From Litorivicinus sp. (GTDB lineage: Bacteria; Pseudomonadota; Gammaproteobacteria; Pseudomonadales; Litorivicinaceae): a DNA stretch of 64,000 nt. The stretch lies in assembly GCA_028339155.1 (NCBI GenBank), contig JAOLBK010000005.1, positions 1-64,000 of the forward strand, given 5' to 3'. The notes beneath the pieces are model-generated. The model was not told where the DNA came from and ran no database searches. It was given only the letters and a program-made list of their open reading frames with translations. This document shows, one piece after another, positions 40,351 to 50,671 of this stretch. Made by a program: the position numbers and the translations under genes. Position 1 is the first letter of the stretch. Every line of letters starts with the position of its first letter.

Positions 40351-41094
40351 TTGCTCGTACATTACGTTAATTCTTGCTACATATTTTGGCGTATTTCCTC
40401 GCACAATATCTCCTGCGTGTAATACAGATTCAGCATGAATTCCATGCCTGAAAAAAAGTGCGCGACCGGCTTTTGGAGTGACCCGATGTTTGACAGTTTG
40501 TCCCTCTAATAGCAACGTATCACCTCCTTCAATGCCATCTTCTTGGCCGTTAAGATAGAGGATCATCGAAAGCATGGAACGTCCTGACGGCCTTACTTTC
40601 ATATAGGTGCCTGTTTTATCCAGTCCAAATGCGGGCCAGTCCCCATCAAGGTGCGGGCGAAACTGGTCTCCAGAAATATATCGGTAGGTATTGATCCGCT
40701 GACTAAGCTCCCCGGCTAAGCGTCGATTAGCGATCGTAGGTGGCAGTAAGGGTTCGATGCGGTTGTAGATATTTTGCATATCTTGTGCATTTGCAATCCA
40801 ATGCACAGTTTGGTTCTGCCTCATGCCTGGCGGCGTTTGAATTCCAGGTGCTGCAGGGTCGAATCCGAGTGTTTCTGTAATTTCAATAAACTTTCGACAC
40901 TCATTGGGATTTAAAATGTCATCCAAGTAAAACGCAATTTTTCGATCCCAAGACAGGTCGACTACTTGAATGCATTGATCTGCGTGTTCATCAAGAAAAC
41001 TCTCTTTGACATGGTAAATCGGAGTGCCATCAACCGAGCCGCCATCTGGCAGAGACCCTCTATTATAGGCAACTTTTGCAACAGTTATCTTCAT
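40348..41094 (-). CDS. 2OG-Fe(II) oxygenase (prolyl-4-hydroxylase-like)
   Basis: FRPHLDGDWPAF (HxD) ... PKAGRALFFRHGIHAESVLHAGDIVRG distal His. Confidence 0.8.
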   Translation of the reverse strand: MKITVAKVAYNRGSLPDGGSVDGTPIYHVKESFLDEHADQCIQVVDLSWDRKIAFYLDDILNPNECRKFIEITETLGFDPAAPGIQTPPGMRQNQTVHWIANAQDMQNIYNRIEPLLPPTIANRRLAGELSQRINTYRYISGDQFRPHLDGDWPAFGLDKTGTYMKVRPSGRSMLSMILYLNGQEDGIEGGDTLLLEGQTVKHRVTPKAGRALFFRHGIHAESVLHAGDIVRGNTPKYVARINVMYEQ

Positions 41095-41264
41095 GGCGCA
41101 ATCCAAGTTTAAAGCTATTTTTATCATAGGTCAGCATGGCGCATGCGATCTAGATCAAGAGCTGGTTATCTTCTGGTTCGTTATTTAATGCGGGCGAATC
41201 TCAAGATTCCACAGAATTAACCGATTCTGCCAATAGAAGGTAGAATTTTATCCATTCATTCGGT

Positions 41265-42050
41265 GTGAAAAGGGTTGTCGTTTTGATTCGTGTTTTCCGA
41301 GATTGTCTCGCCGGCGCAGTATATTGCTTGCTGCTTGGATCTATGGCCTTTGCTGAATCGATGTCAGGTGCCGAGAAAATAAAGAGTCTCGATCAATTTT
41401 CGAATTCTATATCTTACCGCAATGGAGATGTTGTCTTATCTCTTTTGGATGCCACTGATAAGCATCGCCGCTTTTGGAATCGCGTGGTTGGTTTAGGTGG
41501 GATTACATTGACCCTGAATGGACTGGATCTTGGGACTTTTCAACGTGATTCGATTATTTTGATGACGCCACGCCTTGGTCTCAATGAACTTATTCTCTCG
41601 GTCCCACAAGATCCTGCGCAACAAACTAGACTGACATTTGGTGCAATGCGTTCCGCGGGCTCTGCTAATCAAGTGGTAGAGCTGTCTCTGTCAGGTGGCA
41701 TTGAAACTGCGCGGTTAAACCAGCTAAGGCAGGCAGATATTGAAAGGATAGGCGTGGCGCTTGGTATGAGTGACTCAGGTGGGTTAAGTAGGGCACGAAC
41801 ATTAATCCGATCTCGTGGGCGCAATGATGATCTGCCTATCAAGCAAGATTTAAAGCAGATCCTGGGAGGCATCATTAATGATTTAGACTTCGGGTCGAAT
41901 GATAATGACGAACAAAACACACGAAATTTGGCTCTCTCAGAGCAAAAGTTCATTCAGCCTATTGAGGAAACACTTATCCAGCCAAGTGATGTGGCAGATG
42001 AAACAGGGCGGAATGATGCTTCCTTTAATGTAAGTGCAGACCGGCGGTAA
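41265..42050 (+). CDS. Secreted hypothetical protein
   Basis: Signal-peptide-like N-terminus; no recognised domain. Confidence 0.5.
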   Translation: MKRVVVLIRVFRDCLAGAVYCLLLGSMAFAESMSGAEKIKSLDQFSNSISYRNGDVVLSLLDATDKHRRFWNRVVGLGGITLTLNGLDLGTFQRDSIILMTPRLGLNELILSVPQDPAQQTRLTFGAMRSAGSANQVVELSLSGGIETARLNQLRQADIERIGVALGMSDSGGLSRARTLIRSRGRNDDLPIKQDLKQILGGIINDLDFGSNDNDEQNTRNLALSEQKFIQPIEETLIQPSDVADETGRNDASFNVSADRR

Positions 42051-42225
42051 CGTTCTGAGTGGCAAAGTGAATGCTGGGCTCGCTAAAAAGTAAATATCAA
42101 AGATTGTTTCTTCGGAGTTGTAATCTCCCTCCGGCCAATAACTTTAGAAGTTTAGGTAAATTTCTGAAGTTATTGGTTCTTATTTGAGAAGAAGCTCCAA
42201 CTGAAATTATTAGTGATTTTCTTGG

Positions 42226-42921
42226 TTATAACTCATCAATTGCTTCAAGTAATAATTTACAAACGGCGCCTGTTGATTGTGGGTTTTGTCCGGTAACTAG
42301 GTTTCCATCACGAACAGCATGTGACGTGAAGTTGGCAGAGCATTCAAAAAGCGACCCCAGCTCGCGTATTCGAGTCTCAAGAAGGAATGGCTCGATGCCG
42401 ACTAATTCGATCTGCTGTGTTTCCGCATCTGTAAAACTATTAATGCGTTTTCCTTTGATAAGCGGGCTTCCGTCTTTTGATTTTGCTTGGAGGAGGCCTG
42501 CGGGACCGTGGCAAACCGCACCGATTACGCTGTTGTTTGCCCAAGCATCACTAATAATTTGACCAATCATGTCAGTGTCGAAGTCCCACATAGCTCCGTG
42601 ACCTCCGGGCAAAAAGACGCAATCGTAATCCGCGCCATCTAATTCGCTGGTCTTGATAGTGTTATTTAGTAGATGCATTGCATGCTGATCGTCCATAAAT
42701 CGCGCAACCATCGGCGGGCGTTTTTCTGGTTCAACAAGGGTTTTTGGATCAGGTACGGCTGCCCCTCCAGCAACGGATGCAATAGAGACCTCTAATCCGT
42801 GGTCGACTAGGGCCCAATAAGGCGCAGCCATTTCATCATAATAAAATCCTGTGCCACGGCCTGTGTTACCGAGCTCGGTGTGTGAGGTGAGTATTAGGAG
42901 TGCTTTTTTCGCTGGTGTCAT
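42226..42921 (-). CDS. DJ-1/PfpI family protein (type 1 glutamine amidotransferase-like)
   Basis: CVFLPGGHGAMWDF...SVIGAVCHGPAGLL nucleophile elbow. Confidence 0.9.
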   Translation of the reverse strand: MTPAKKALLILTSHTELGNTGRGTGFYYDEMAAPYWALVDHGLEVSIASVAGGAAVPDPKTLVEPEKRPPMVARFMDDQHAMHLLNNTIKTSELDGADYDCVFLPGGHGAMWDFDTDMIGQIISDAWANNSVIGAVCHGPAGLLQAKSKDGSPLIKGKRINSFTDAETQQIELVGIEPFLLETRIRELGSLFECSANFTSHAVRDGNLVTGQNPQSTGAVCKLLLEAIDEL

Positions 42922-43326
42922 AGTTACTATCTCTGATTATTTGATGTGTCTATTAAAGCATCGCACCGCTACTGAGCGTTGGAGGCCATATTCTTCTGAG
43001 TTTTGTTTAAAGAATTGTTTGCTTATCGCTTCGAAAAGGCAAATTTCGATAGGAAAAGAATTTTTTTGAGAGCTGAAGCAGAAGGTTTTGGACTGTATTT
43101 TAATTCTCTTTTTGATCGCTATTTTCTTTTGGAGCTGGGTGATAGCCCTTACGTCTTGATTGCATTTCAACCGCTCAGAAAAGGCTGGATTGAAATGTTT
43201 TTTTATCTATATTAAAATTTTATTATGGTAATTTTTTAGCTGGCTAAAAACTTTTTTTGCGTTGATTTTTTTGTGGGCTGGCCTAAATAAAGTGTTTGAT
43301 TTTACTGAGTGTGAGTTTGCATAGCG

Positions 43327-43500
43327 ATGGATTGGCTGGAGAGATATGGAGAGAATTTCTTTGTCTGGACGTTGTTCGCTGTCATTGGTCTGATCGCTCT
43401 TTTTGGAATTTTTGAGCATGAATTTAACCGCTGCCGTTACAACGATATTCGTGGGTTTCATGAGGTTATCAGTCGAACCTGGTTGTGTTTATTGATGTAA
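43327..43500 (+). CDS. Small single-TM protein (57 aa)
   Basis: MDWLERYGENFFVWTLFAVIGLIALFGIFEHEFNRCRYNDIRGFHEVISRTWLCLLM. Confidence 0.4.
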   Translation: MDWLERYGENFFVWTLFAVIGLIALFGIFEHEFNRCRYNDIRGFHEVISRTWLCLLM

Positions 43501-43624
43501 TCAAGCCATCTGGGTTTAATCTGTTGAAGGAGGTAACTTAGGCTTTCGCGGTATAGAGATTTGCGTGTAGTAACATCTGTTACCATGATGTGGCAGGGAT
43601 GCATGACTAATGACAGGTCTGTCA

Positions 43625-43656
43625 AATAAAACCCGCTGCAGAAAGCGGGTTTTATT
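43625..43656. terminator. Bidirectional intrinsic terminator
   Basis: Perfect 13-bp stem AATAAAACCCGCT-GCAGAA-AGCGGGTTTTATT. Confidence 0.85.
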
Positions 43657-43786
43657 ACATTTTATATCGAGTTTAAATCACCAGGCTAACCACATCTTTC
43701 GACTGGTTAGCATTAAATCTCAGGTCCTTTGAAATTCACTAATTCAGAAATTTTAGCTGGCTCGAAAAATCCTTTTGCCAAGGCGT

Positions 43787-44545
43787 CTACTGCGTATTTA
43801 TTATCCAGCTAGTGACGGCATCGGCAGCTTCTTTTTCAACCCCCTCAAATCCATGGTGATTCAGTGGGCCACATTCGCGGCCGGTACTAAGTCCGCCATC
43901 GATAGTGACTATTTTTTTAGTCTTCGCTTGCAGGGACTTCGTAAAATCGTTCGCTTTTTTATAGGGCGTTACTTTGCAGTTGTCTTGTTTGTGATGGACA
44001 ACTAGTACATTTGTCTCCAATACTTTTTGAGCAATTTTTTGGACCGAAAAAACCCCTCTTTTGTAGACGCCTGACATCAGTATTATTCCCTCAATCGAGT
44101 TCGGGTATTTTTTTGCGAAATGCGTCGCATCAACGGAGCCTCTGCTAAAACCTACTAAGTAGATCGGAAGAGAATTGCGTTTGCTGATTTCTTTGACCAG
44201 ATTATGGATCTTTTCTAGGCGCCCGCTGCTCGCCCGAAGTTCGTAGGTTGCTTTTTCTTCGGTGGATCTGTTCGGAAAAATATAGTAGTTAATGCCTTGT
44301 GAAATGAAATACTCTTTTTGGGTGATGAGATAATTTTTGCTGGCGCCGCTCGGGTTTTTCATTCCCTTGCCGCCAATAATGGCAACAATATTGGCCCTTG
44401 CGATGCTTGACTCACTTGCATGAATTGGGAGGTTGGATACGTTTTCAATTAGCAGCTCTTTTTGCTCGGACACAGCCGTGGAAGAGAGACACGTCATAGT
44501 TAATAGTGTGATCAAGCGCAAAGTTGTAATTCGATCGTTCATCAT
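43787..44545 (-). CDS. Secreted alpha/beta hydrolase
   Basis: IYLVGFSRGSVDATHFAKKYP nucleophile elbow; signal peptide. Confidence 0.7.
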   Translation of the reverse strand: MMNDRITTLRLITLLTMTCLSSTAVSEQKELLIENVSNLPIHASESSIARANIVAIIGGKGMKNPSGASKNYLITQKEYFISQGINYYIFPNRSTEEKATYELRASSGRLEKIHNLVKEISKRNSLPIYLVGFSRGSVDATHFAKKYPNSIEGIILMSGVYKRGVFSVQKIAQKVLETNVLVVHHKQDNCKVTPYKKANDFTKSLQAKTKKIVTIDGGLSTGRECGPLNHHGFEGVEKEAADAVTSWIINTQ

Positions 44546-44702
44546 TTTTTTTAGTTGCCAAGTAGAAAGATCTGACCTAAATAGGTGTCAAAGGTTGCTC
44601 TCGTTAAGGGGTTGTATTCAACTCATATTTTTAATGGTTCTGAGGCTGGAGCCTAGATCTTCTTCGTCCTTGATGTGCGTTTCTAGATGCATTTTTTAAG
44701 AG

Positions 44703-45518
44703 TTAGAAATCAGACATGTTCGGCGAACCGAGTAGCATCCAATCGAGCATAATAATTTTTATCTTTTGTTCGTCAAATGAGCTTTTGATTTGCTCTGAAA
44801 TCCGCATCGGCGCGGTGGCTATATTCTCTTTTTTGACCCAAAACCTGGCAAGAAGATTGAGGTCATGCTTTCCAATGCTTTCAAGACCAATTGATGGTTT
44901 TGTTTGATTTTCGATCAATCCACTTAATTCCAGTGTTTTTGCGATGAGGTCATTGACCACTGTAATATCATTTTGGTAGGAAATGGTGATTCGGAGGTCA
45001 ACTCTTCGCGCTCCGAATGTTGAATAATTAACAATGTTTCCGCTCATCAAAGCATTGTTGGGGATGATGACGGACTTATTTTCGGGTGTTGTTAGATACG
45101 TTGAGATTAGACTAATTTTCTCAACACGTCCCGTAATCCCGTTTGCCTCGATATGATCACCTTTTTTGAACGTATTGTTGAGTGCGAGAAGGAGTCCTGC
45201 AGCAAGGTTGCTGAGGGAGTTTTGTAGCGCGAGCCCAATAGCGAGGCCTGCGGCACCGACAGCAGCGACTAATGAGTGTGTTTCGATCCCGGCCGCACTT
45301 AAAATTGCGATCGCAACAACCACATACAAAAATATCTTTAAGCTAGCCGTTAAAAACTCAACGATTAAAGTGTCAATGCCAAGACCTGCTGCGATTTTTT
45401 CGATTCGATTCTTTAAGTAGCGTGGCAAAACCAAGGCAAATACGATGAAGATTAGAATCATTCCAGATGAATCGATCAGGTCGTTTAAGAGCGCAGGGAA
45501 AGAAAGGGGAAAATCCAA
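44703..45518 (-). CDS. MscS-family mechanosensitive channel
   Basis: VAAVGAAGLAIGLALQNSLSNLAAGLLLALNNTFKKGDHIEANGITGRVEKISLISTYL. Confidence 0.95.
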   Translation of the reverse strand: MDFPLSFPALLNDLIDSSGMILIFIVFALVLPRYLKNRIEKIAAGLGIDTLIVEFLTASLKIFLYVVVAIAILSAAGIETHSLVAAVGAAGLAIGLALQNSLSNLAAGLLLALNNTFKKGDHIEANGITGRVEKISLISTYLTTPENKSVIIPNNALMSGNIVNYSTFGARRVDLRITISYQNDITVVNDLIAKTLELSGLIENQTKPSIGLESIGKHDLNLLARFWVKKENIATAPMRISEQIKSSFDEQKIKIIMLDWMLLGSPNMSDF

Positions 45519-45650
45519 TTATTGCCTCGAGAGAATACTGTTCCTTGTTTAAGGTTTGATGATTGATCGTCAAACCAGAGATGACTTGAATAGTCTACAC
45601 CCACGTCGGTTATTGGGCAGTCTTTCTTCGCACAATAGCTTACTCTAGGC

Positions 45651-46055
45651 TTAGTCGATTTTCTGGCAGGTTTTGCACATACCATGCACTTCAATCGTCG
45701 ATTTACTGGGCTTGAGGCCAGTTTTTTCTGCAATGACTTTTAGGTGAATGGCAAAGCTTGAATCTGAAATCTCACGGACGTTATCGCATTGATCGCAAAT
45801 CGCAAACGCGATTGTATTAGGCAAGCAATCTGGTTGTTGGCAGCTCATAAAGGCATTTAGGCTTTCAAGCCGATGCACCAAACCAAGTTCGATGAGTTTA
45901 TCAAGAGCGCGGTATACCTGCGGTGGTGCTCGTAATCCATAGGTGTGCAGGACATCCAAGATGTGATAAGCGGTCATTGGGTTGCTAGATCGTGAGAGCG
46001 CCGTCAAAACCAGGGCTTGGTTTTTTGTTAGATTGTTGGAAGAGAGACTACTCAT
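45651..46055 (-). CDS. zur: Fur-family zinc uptake regulator Zur
   Basis: Fur-family wHTH and CxxC pairs (CDQC, CKTC); overlaps znuB. Confidence 0.85.
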   Translation of the reverse strand: MSSLSSNNLTKNQALVLTALSRSSNPMTAYHILDVLHTYGLRAPPQVYRALDKLIELGLVHRLESLNAFMSCQQPDCLPNTIAFAICDQCDNVREISDSSFAIHLKVIAEKTGLKPSKSTIEVHGMCKTCQKID

Positions 46056-46878
46056 GTCCTATATTCCGTGAGGCACCCAAATTGCTGCTGAATAAATTCA
46101 CAAAGGGCGTGAGGGAGACTAAAAAAAAGATCAGCGCAGCCACAACAATACTGGGTCCGGATGGGGTGTCCCAGGTCAGCGAACTGAGTAGCCCAGCGAT
46201 GACAGAGAGTACGCCAATGACCGAACCTACTATCAGCATCTGGGCTGGGCTTGTCGCGAATCGACGCGAAGCGGCCGCAGGAATAATTAAAAGTGAGGTG
46301 ATCAATAGAACGCCGACGATTTTCATCGAGATCGCGATCACAGCTGCCATCAGTATCATGAATATTAGTTCGGTGCGCCTTGGCTCAAGACCTTCGGCCT
46401 CAGCTAATTCCTGACTCACGGTGGCTGCAAATAAAGGTTTCCAGATCCAGGTAAGTATACTTAGCGTGCAGACTGCTCCGATCCAGATGAGGAGTAAGTC
46501 ATTCTCTGAAACCGCCAAAATGTCTCCGAATAATAATCCCATCAAATCCACTCTGACCCAGGTGAGAAACCCTAAAACAACCAATCCGATGGCGAGCGCA
46601 GAATGCGACAAAAGCCCCAGTAAAGCATCCGATGAAATCATAGATCGACGTCTGATTGTAAATAAGGCTAGTGCGATAAAAGTGCAAACAATGAAAACAG
46701 CTGTGGGGAGATGTATTTGTAACAATAGACCGACTGCAACGCCCAACAGAGCGCCGTGACTTAGTGTGTCTCCGAAATAGGCTAGTCTACGCCACACGAC
46801 GAAGCATCCGAGAGGCCCAGCAACGAGAGCGACGCCGATCCCGGCAAGTAGGGCTCTAACAAAGAAATCATCGAACAT
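46048..46878 (-). CDS. znuB: Zinc ABC transporter permease ZnuB
   Basis: GPLGCFVVWRRLAYFGDTLSHGALLGVAVG ABC-3 family; follows znuC. Confidence 0.93.
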   Translation of the reverse strand: MFDDFFVRALLAGIGVALVAGPLGCFVVWRRLAYFGDTLSHGALLGVAVGLLLQIHLPTAVFIVCTFIALALFTIRRRSMISSDALLGLLSHSALAIGLVVLGFLTWVRVDLMGLLFGDILAVSENDLLLIWIGAVCTLSILTWIWKPLFAATVSQELAEAEGLEPRRTELIFMILMAAVIAISMKIVGVLLITSLLIIPAAASRRFATSPAQMLIVGSVIGVLSVIAGLLSSLTWDTPSGPSIVVAALIFFLVSLTPFVNLFSSNLGASRNIGHE

Positions 46879-47644
46879 GGCCGGACTCCTTTTTTGTCGG
46901 ATGGATGTGCTCAATCTGTCCGTCTGGCATATGCTTGTGATCATGATCATGGGTATATAGCGCTAAGTTGGACTCCCCACGGAGTCCAAATAAACTTTTA
47001 AATTCGGGGCTTTCTGCTACGGCAGTCGGCGAGCCAGAACAACAAACGTGTCCGTTTAGGCAGAGGACTCGATCGGTGGCTGCCATGACCACGTGTAAAT
47101 CATGTGAGATCATTAATATTCCGCATTGAAGCTTGTCTCTGATTACGGAGATGAGTTCGTATAATGCAATCTCACCATTATAATCCACCCCTTGGACGGG
47201 CTCATCGAGCACTAGAAAATCTGGTTTTCTTGCCATTGCTCGTGCAATCAGAACTCTCTGAAATTCTCCTCCAGAGAGACTGCTTAGTTGAGACTGATTA
47301 AGATGTTTGACGCCGGCTGCCTCAAGTGCCTGTGCTACATTCTGGGCGGGTATCGATCCCGTTAAGTGCATAAAGTGTTGAACATCCAATGGTAGTGACC
47401 AGTCGATATAAAGTTTTTGAGGTACATAAGCAATTCTCAAAGACTTGGCTTGAGTGGCCGAACCTTCGGTAGGTTTGAGTACTCCGAGTGCTAATTTTGC
47501 GGTAGTCGATTTACCTGAGCCGTTGGGTCCAATTAGTGTCACGATCTCACCACGCTCTACGGTGAGATTTACGCCACGAACACGCCAATGGCCGCCTTCA
47601 AAAACGCCGGCATTATTAAGCTCAATGAGTGATGTATTCGACAT
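46868..47644 (-). CDS. znuC: Zinc ABC transporter ATPase ZnuC
   Basis: Walker A GPNGSGKST, LSGGEFQRVLIARA, His-rich tail HDHDHKHMPDGQIEHIH. Confidence 0.95.
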   Translation of the reverse strand: MSNTSLIELNNAGVFEGGHWRVRGVNLTVERGEIVTLIGPNGSGKSTTAKLALGVLKPTEGSATQAKSLRIAYVPQKLYIDWSLPLDVQHFMHLTGSIPAQNVAQALEAAGVKHLNQSQLSSLSGGEFQRVLIARAMARKPDFLVLDEPVQGVDYNGEIALYELISVIRDKLQCGILMISHDLHVVMAATDRVLCLNGHVCCSGSPTAVAESPEFKSLFGLRGESNLALYTHDHDHKHMPDGQIEHIHPTKKESGHVR

Positions 47645-47683
47645 AACTATCCTGCTAATCGCACATTTGCAGCAAATAAAAAC

Positions 47684-47704
47684 GAAATGTTATCTCATAA
47701 CAAG
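47684..47704. promoter_or_regulatory. Zur-box-like site GAAATGTTATCTCATAACAAG
   Basis: Close to the GAAATGTTATAnnATAACATTTC-type consensus; in the znuC-znuA divergent region. Confidence 0.8.
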
Positions 47705-47750
47705 ATAATTTTTTATACAATAATGTCTGATTCGGATCTAAGAGAGCAAT

Positions 47751-48713
47751 ATGCGGCAGAGAGTGCGGTTCATCAGCGTTTTAGTTTTTTTGGGGTGGAT
47801 GAGTATTTCTCAAACTTATGCCCTGAGTGTTGTGACGTCTATTAAGCCGATTCACTCGTTAGTTGCTGCCGTTATGGACGGGGTTGGCGAGCCTGAGTTG
47901 TTAATTCAAGGATCTGGATCACCACATCATTATGCACTTAGACCTTCCGAGGCCAAAATGTTACAGCGAGCCAATCTGATTTTTTGGATTGGTCCGTCAA
48001 TGGAAATATTTCTTGTTAAGCCATTGTCTTCATTGGCGCGCAAAGGGGCCTCTGTGGAGTTGATGGACGCGCCGGGTGTGCGTCATTTGGGTTATCGCGA
48101 ATGGAAATCTGCCCTGGCAAAAAATGGGCAACAAGAATCGCATATTGATCATGTCTCTCAGCATGATCATTCAAATTCGACAGAAGATCCCCACATTTGG
48201 CTGGATCCGTTAAATGCAAAAGCTTTGGTTGAATTTATTGCTCAATTATTGGCTGCTCAGGACATCGCGAATGAAGCAGTCTATGTTGCAAATGCCACCA
48301 AGATATTAAAAAGACTTGATGATTTAACCGAGAGGACTCGTAAGCGGTTAGAGCAAGTTAATGAGGGACGTTTTATTGTTTTTCATGACGGATATCGATA
48401 TTTTGAGGAGCGATTTGGATTGCAGGCAGTCGGTGCAATTACGCTGTTACCGGAGTCGAAGCCTGGGGCTCAGCATGTGCGTATGATTTCAAAAGAAATG
48501 GTAAAAACAGACACTCAGTGTGTATTTTCTGAACCTCAATTCACATCCTCCTTGGTCGACATGATCGCTAGTTCTACTGGTGCAAATATTGGCGAGTTGG
48601 ATCCCTTGGGTGCATCGATTAAATCTGGCCCACATCTTTACGAACAGCTAATAGAGCAAATGGCTGATCGTTTCGTAGAGTGTTTGTCGGTTCGAAATAT
48701 TGCAGTACCCTAA
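47751..48713 (+). CDS. znuA: Zinc ABC transporter substrate-binding protein ZnuA
   Basis: SIKPIHSLVAAVMDGVGEPELLIQGSGSPHHYALRPSEAK; DPHIWLDPLNA; His-rich loop HIDHVSQHDHS. Confidence 0.95.
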   Translation: MRQRVRFISVLVFLGWMSISQTYALSVVTSIKPIHSLVAAVMDGVGEPELLIQGSGSPHHYALRPSEAKMLQRANLIFWIGPSMEIFLVKPLSSLARKGASVELMDAPGVRHLGYREWKSALAKNGQQESHIDHVSQHDHSNSTEDPHIWLDPLNAKALVEFIAQLLAAQDIANEAVYVANATKILKRLDDLTERTRKRLEQVNEGRFIVFHDGYRYFEERFGLQAVGAITLLPESKPGAQHVRMISKEMVKTDTQCVFSEPQFTSSLVDMIASSTGANIGELDPLGASIKSGPHLYEQLIEQMADRFVECLSVRNIAVP

Positions 48714-48828
48714 ATATCGCTTGAGTGTGCGTCTTGATTTATTGGGTTGTCCTTTATTCTCAGCATTTACCTTTTATGATGTTTGATAGACTCGACGCGC
48801 TATTTGAATGCGTTGCTGGGAGTCAAGC

Positions 48829-50205
48829 ATGTCCACAGATGTTATTCGCGTCTTATCACCAACAGCAATTTTGGGATACGGATTCCCTGTAGCCTCGTTT
48901 GAAGATGGACTTTCCCGTAACCCGGACGTCATTGCTGTGGACGCCGGGTCGACGGATCCTGGTCCTTACTACTTGGGTGCTGGTGTTTCGTTTACTGATC
49001 GACAGGCTGTAAAGCGCGATCTGGAATATCTTTTGATTGCTGGACGATCAAGAAAGATTCCTGTTTTGATTGGTTCGGCTGGAGGTGCGGGAGCAAGACC
49101 TCATCTGGATTGGTGTGTTGATATCGTTAAAGAAATTTTCGAGGAACAGAAATTATCTGGTCGCTTGGCAATCATTCCATCTGATATCTCTGCCGAAGTA
49201 GTTCTTGAAGCTCTTGAGGAGCAGTGGATTGAACGCGTCCCATCAGGACCTGAATTGTTCTCAGAGGCTGTTGAGGCATCGACTTTTATTGTTGCGCAAA
49301 TTGGTGAAGAGCCGATTATGGCTGCATTGGAGAAGGGTGCTGATGTCGTGATTTGTGGTCGCAGTTACGATCCATCGGTATTTGCTGCATTACCTATTCT
49401 CAGGGGATTCTCCCGGGCACTTGCCTTGCATATGGGAAAAATTCTTGAGTGTGCCGCGATTGCGGCGATCCCAGGCAGCGGCTCAGATTGCATGCTTGGC
49501 ACACTCGATCACGATGGGTTTGTATTAGAAGCCTTAAATCCAGAGCGGGCTTGTACGGTGACGTCGGTGGCTGCGCATACGCTCTACGAAAAATCGGACC
49601 CACGATTACTTCCTGGCCCAGGAGGCGCACTTGATCTAACCGATTGTCGGTTCGAGGCACTTGATGATCGCCGAGTGCGGGTCACGGGTACTCGGTTTGT
49701 GCCTACCCAAGATTATTTTGTCAAACTTGAGGGTGCTCGACCCATTGGATATCGAACAGTATCGATTGCTGGAGCGCGTTCGCCAGATTTTATCGAAGCC
49801 TTGGATAATATTCTGGATGGCGTGAGGCAGCAGGTTCGAAACAACTTTCCGGAAGTGCAAGAGGACGATGCAACTCTTTTATTCCATGTTTACGGGCGCA
49901 ACGGTGTTATGCAGGCGTTAGAACCTGAAACAAAGGTAAACCCACATGAGATCGGACTCGTGATCGAAGCAGTTGCGAAGACACAAGCCTCAGCGAACAC
50001 TATTTGCTCCTTTGCCAGGTCAAGCTTGCTGCATTTTGGATACCCAGGACGTTTGTCGACGGCCGGTAATTTGGCATTTCCGTACTCGCCGTCGGACTTC
50101 CAAGCGGGTGCTGTATTCCAGTTTAGTATTTATCATTTAATGGCGATCGCAGATCCAGTTTCCCGGTTTCCATTCGAATTACTTGATTTGGAGGTGGCAT
50201 CGTGA
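48829..50205 (+). CDS. AtuA-like / DUF1446 family protein
   Basis: AVDAGSTDPGPYYLGAG...IGSAGGAGARPHLDW...ADVVICGRSYDPSVFAALP. Confidence 0.8.
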   Translation: MSTDVIRVLSPTAILGYGFPVASFEDGLSRNPDVIAVDAGSTDPGPYYLGAGVSFTDRQAVKRDLEYLLIAGRSRKIPVLIGSAGGAGARPHLDWCVDIVKEIFEEQKLSGRLAIIPSDISAEVVLEALEEQWIERVPSGPELFSEAVEASTFIVAQIGEEPIMAALEKGADVVICGRSYDPSVFAALPILRGFSRALALHMGKILECAAIAAIPGSGSDCMLGTLDHDGFVLEALNPERACTVTSVAAHTLYEKSDPRLLPGPGGALDLTDCRFEALDDRRVRVTGTRFVPTQDYFVKLEGARPIGYRTVSIAGARSPDFIEALDNILDGVRQQVRNNFPEVQEDDATLLFHVYGRNGVMQALEPETKVNPHEIGLVIEAVAKTQASANTICSFARSSLLHFGYPGRLSTAGNLAFPYSPSDFQAGAVFQFSIYHLMAIADPVSRFPFELLDLEVAS

Positions 50206-50513
50206 AGACGTTAAAAGATGTGGCGACAGTGATTAGATCCAAAAATGCGGGGCCCTATGAGCTCACATTTGATGTGTTGTTTCCTGACATCACGACATAC
50301 GAACGTGTGGTTGAATCAGGTGTCGTTAATGCTCAGTCAGTCAGTCAGTTGTATGGGATACCGCTTGAGGACGTCAAAGGGATTATTCACTTTGCGCCGG
50401 CGCTTGCAATTAAAGTGACGATCAAACGCCCCAGAGTATCTGGGAATTTGGGTGAGAGCGATGTGTATGGTGCTCAACAGCACGCACCTTTTCTAACCTT
50501 GGCAATTAACTAA
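50202..50513 (+). CDS. DUF4387-family protein
   Basis: LKDVATVIRSKNAGPYELTFDVLFPD; overlaps the AtuA-like gene by 4 bp. Confidence 0.75.
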   Translation: MKTLKDVATVIRSKNAGPYELTFDVLFPDITTYERVVESGVVNAQSVSQLYGIPLEDVKGIIHFAPALAIKVTIKRPRVSGNLGESDVYGAQQHAPFLTLAIN

Positions 50514-50671
50514 TTTTTAAAAATCAGTAGCCTATTTACTGTGATCGCTGCGAATTAATTATTAACGCTGAAGTTTCTCGGCGTCGGAGACGATTGCATT
50601 TTGCAGGAGGTGGTAAATTAGATGTCTACGCAGATGAATAGCCTGCGCTTAGGCTCTTTGCAGAAAAATTA

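Noticed and set aside
43003-43461. Overlapping small ORFs on both strands
   Set aside because: AT-rich intergenic translations; only the 57-aa TM ORF at 43327-43500 looked plausible.
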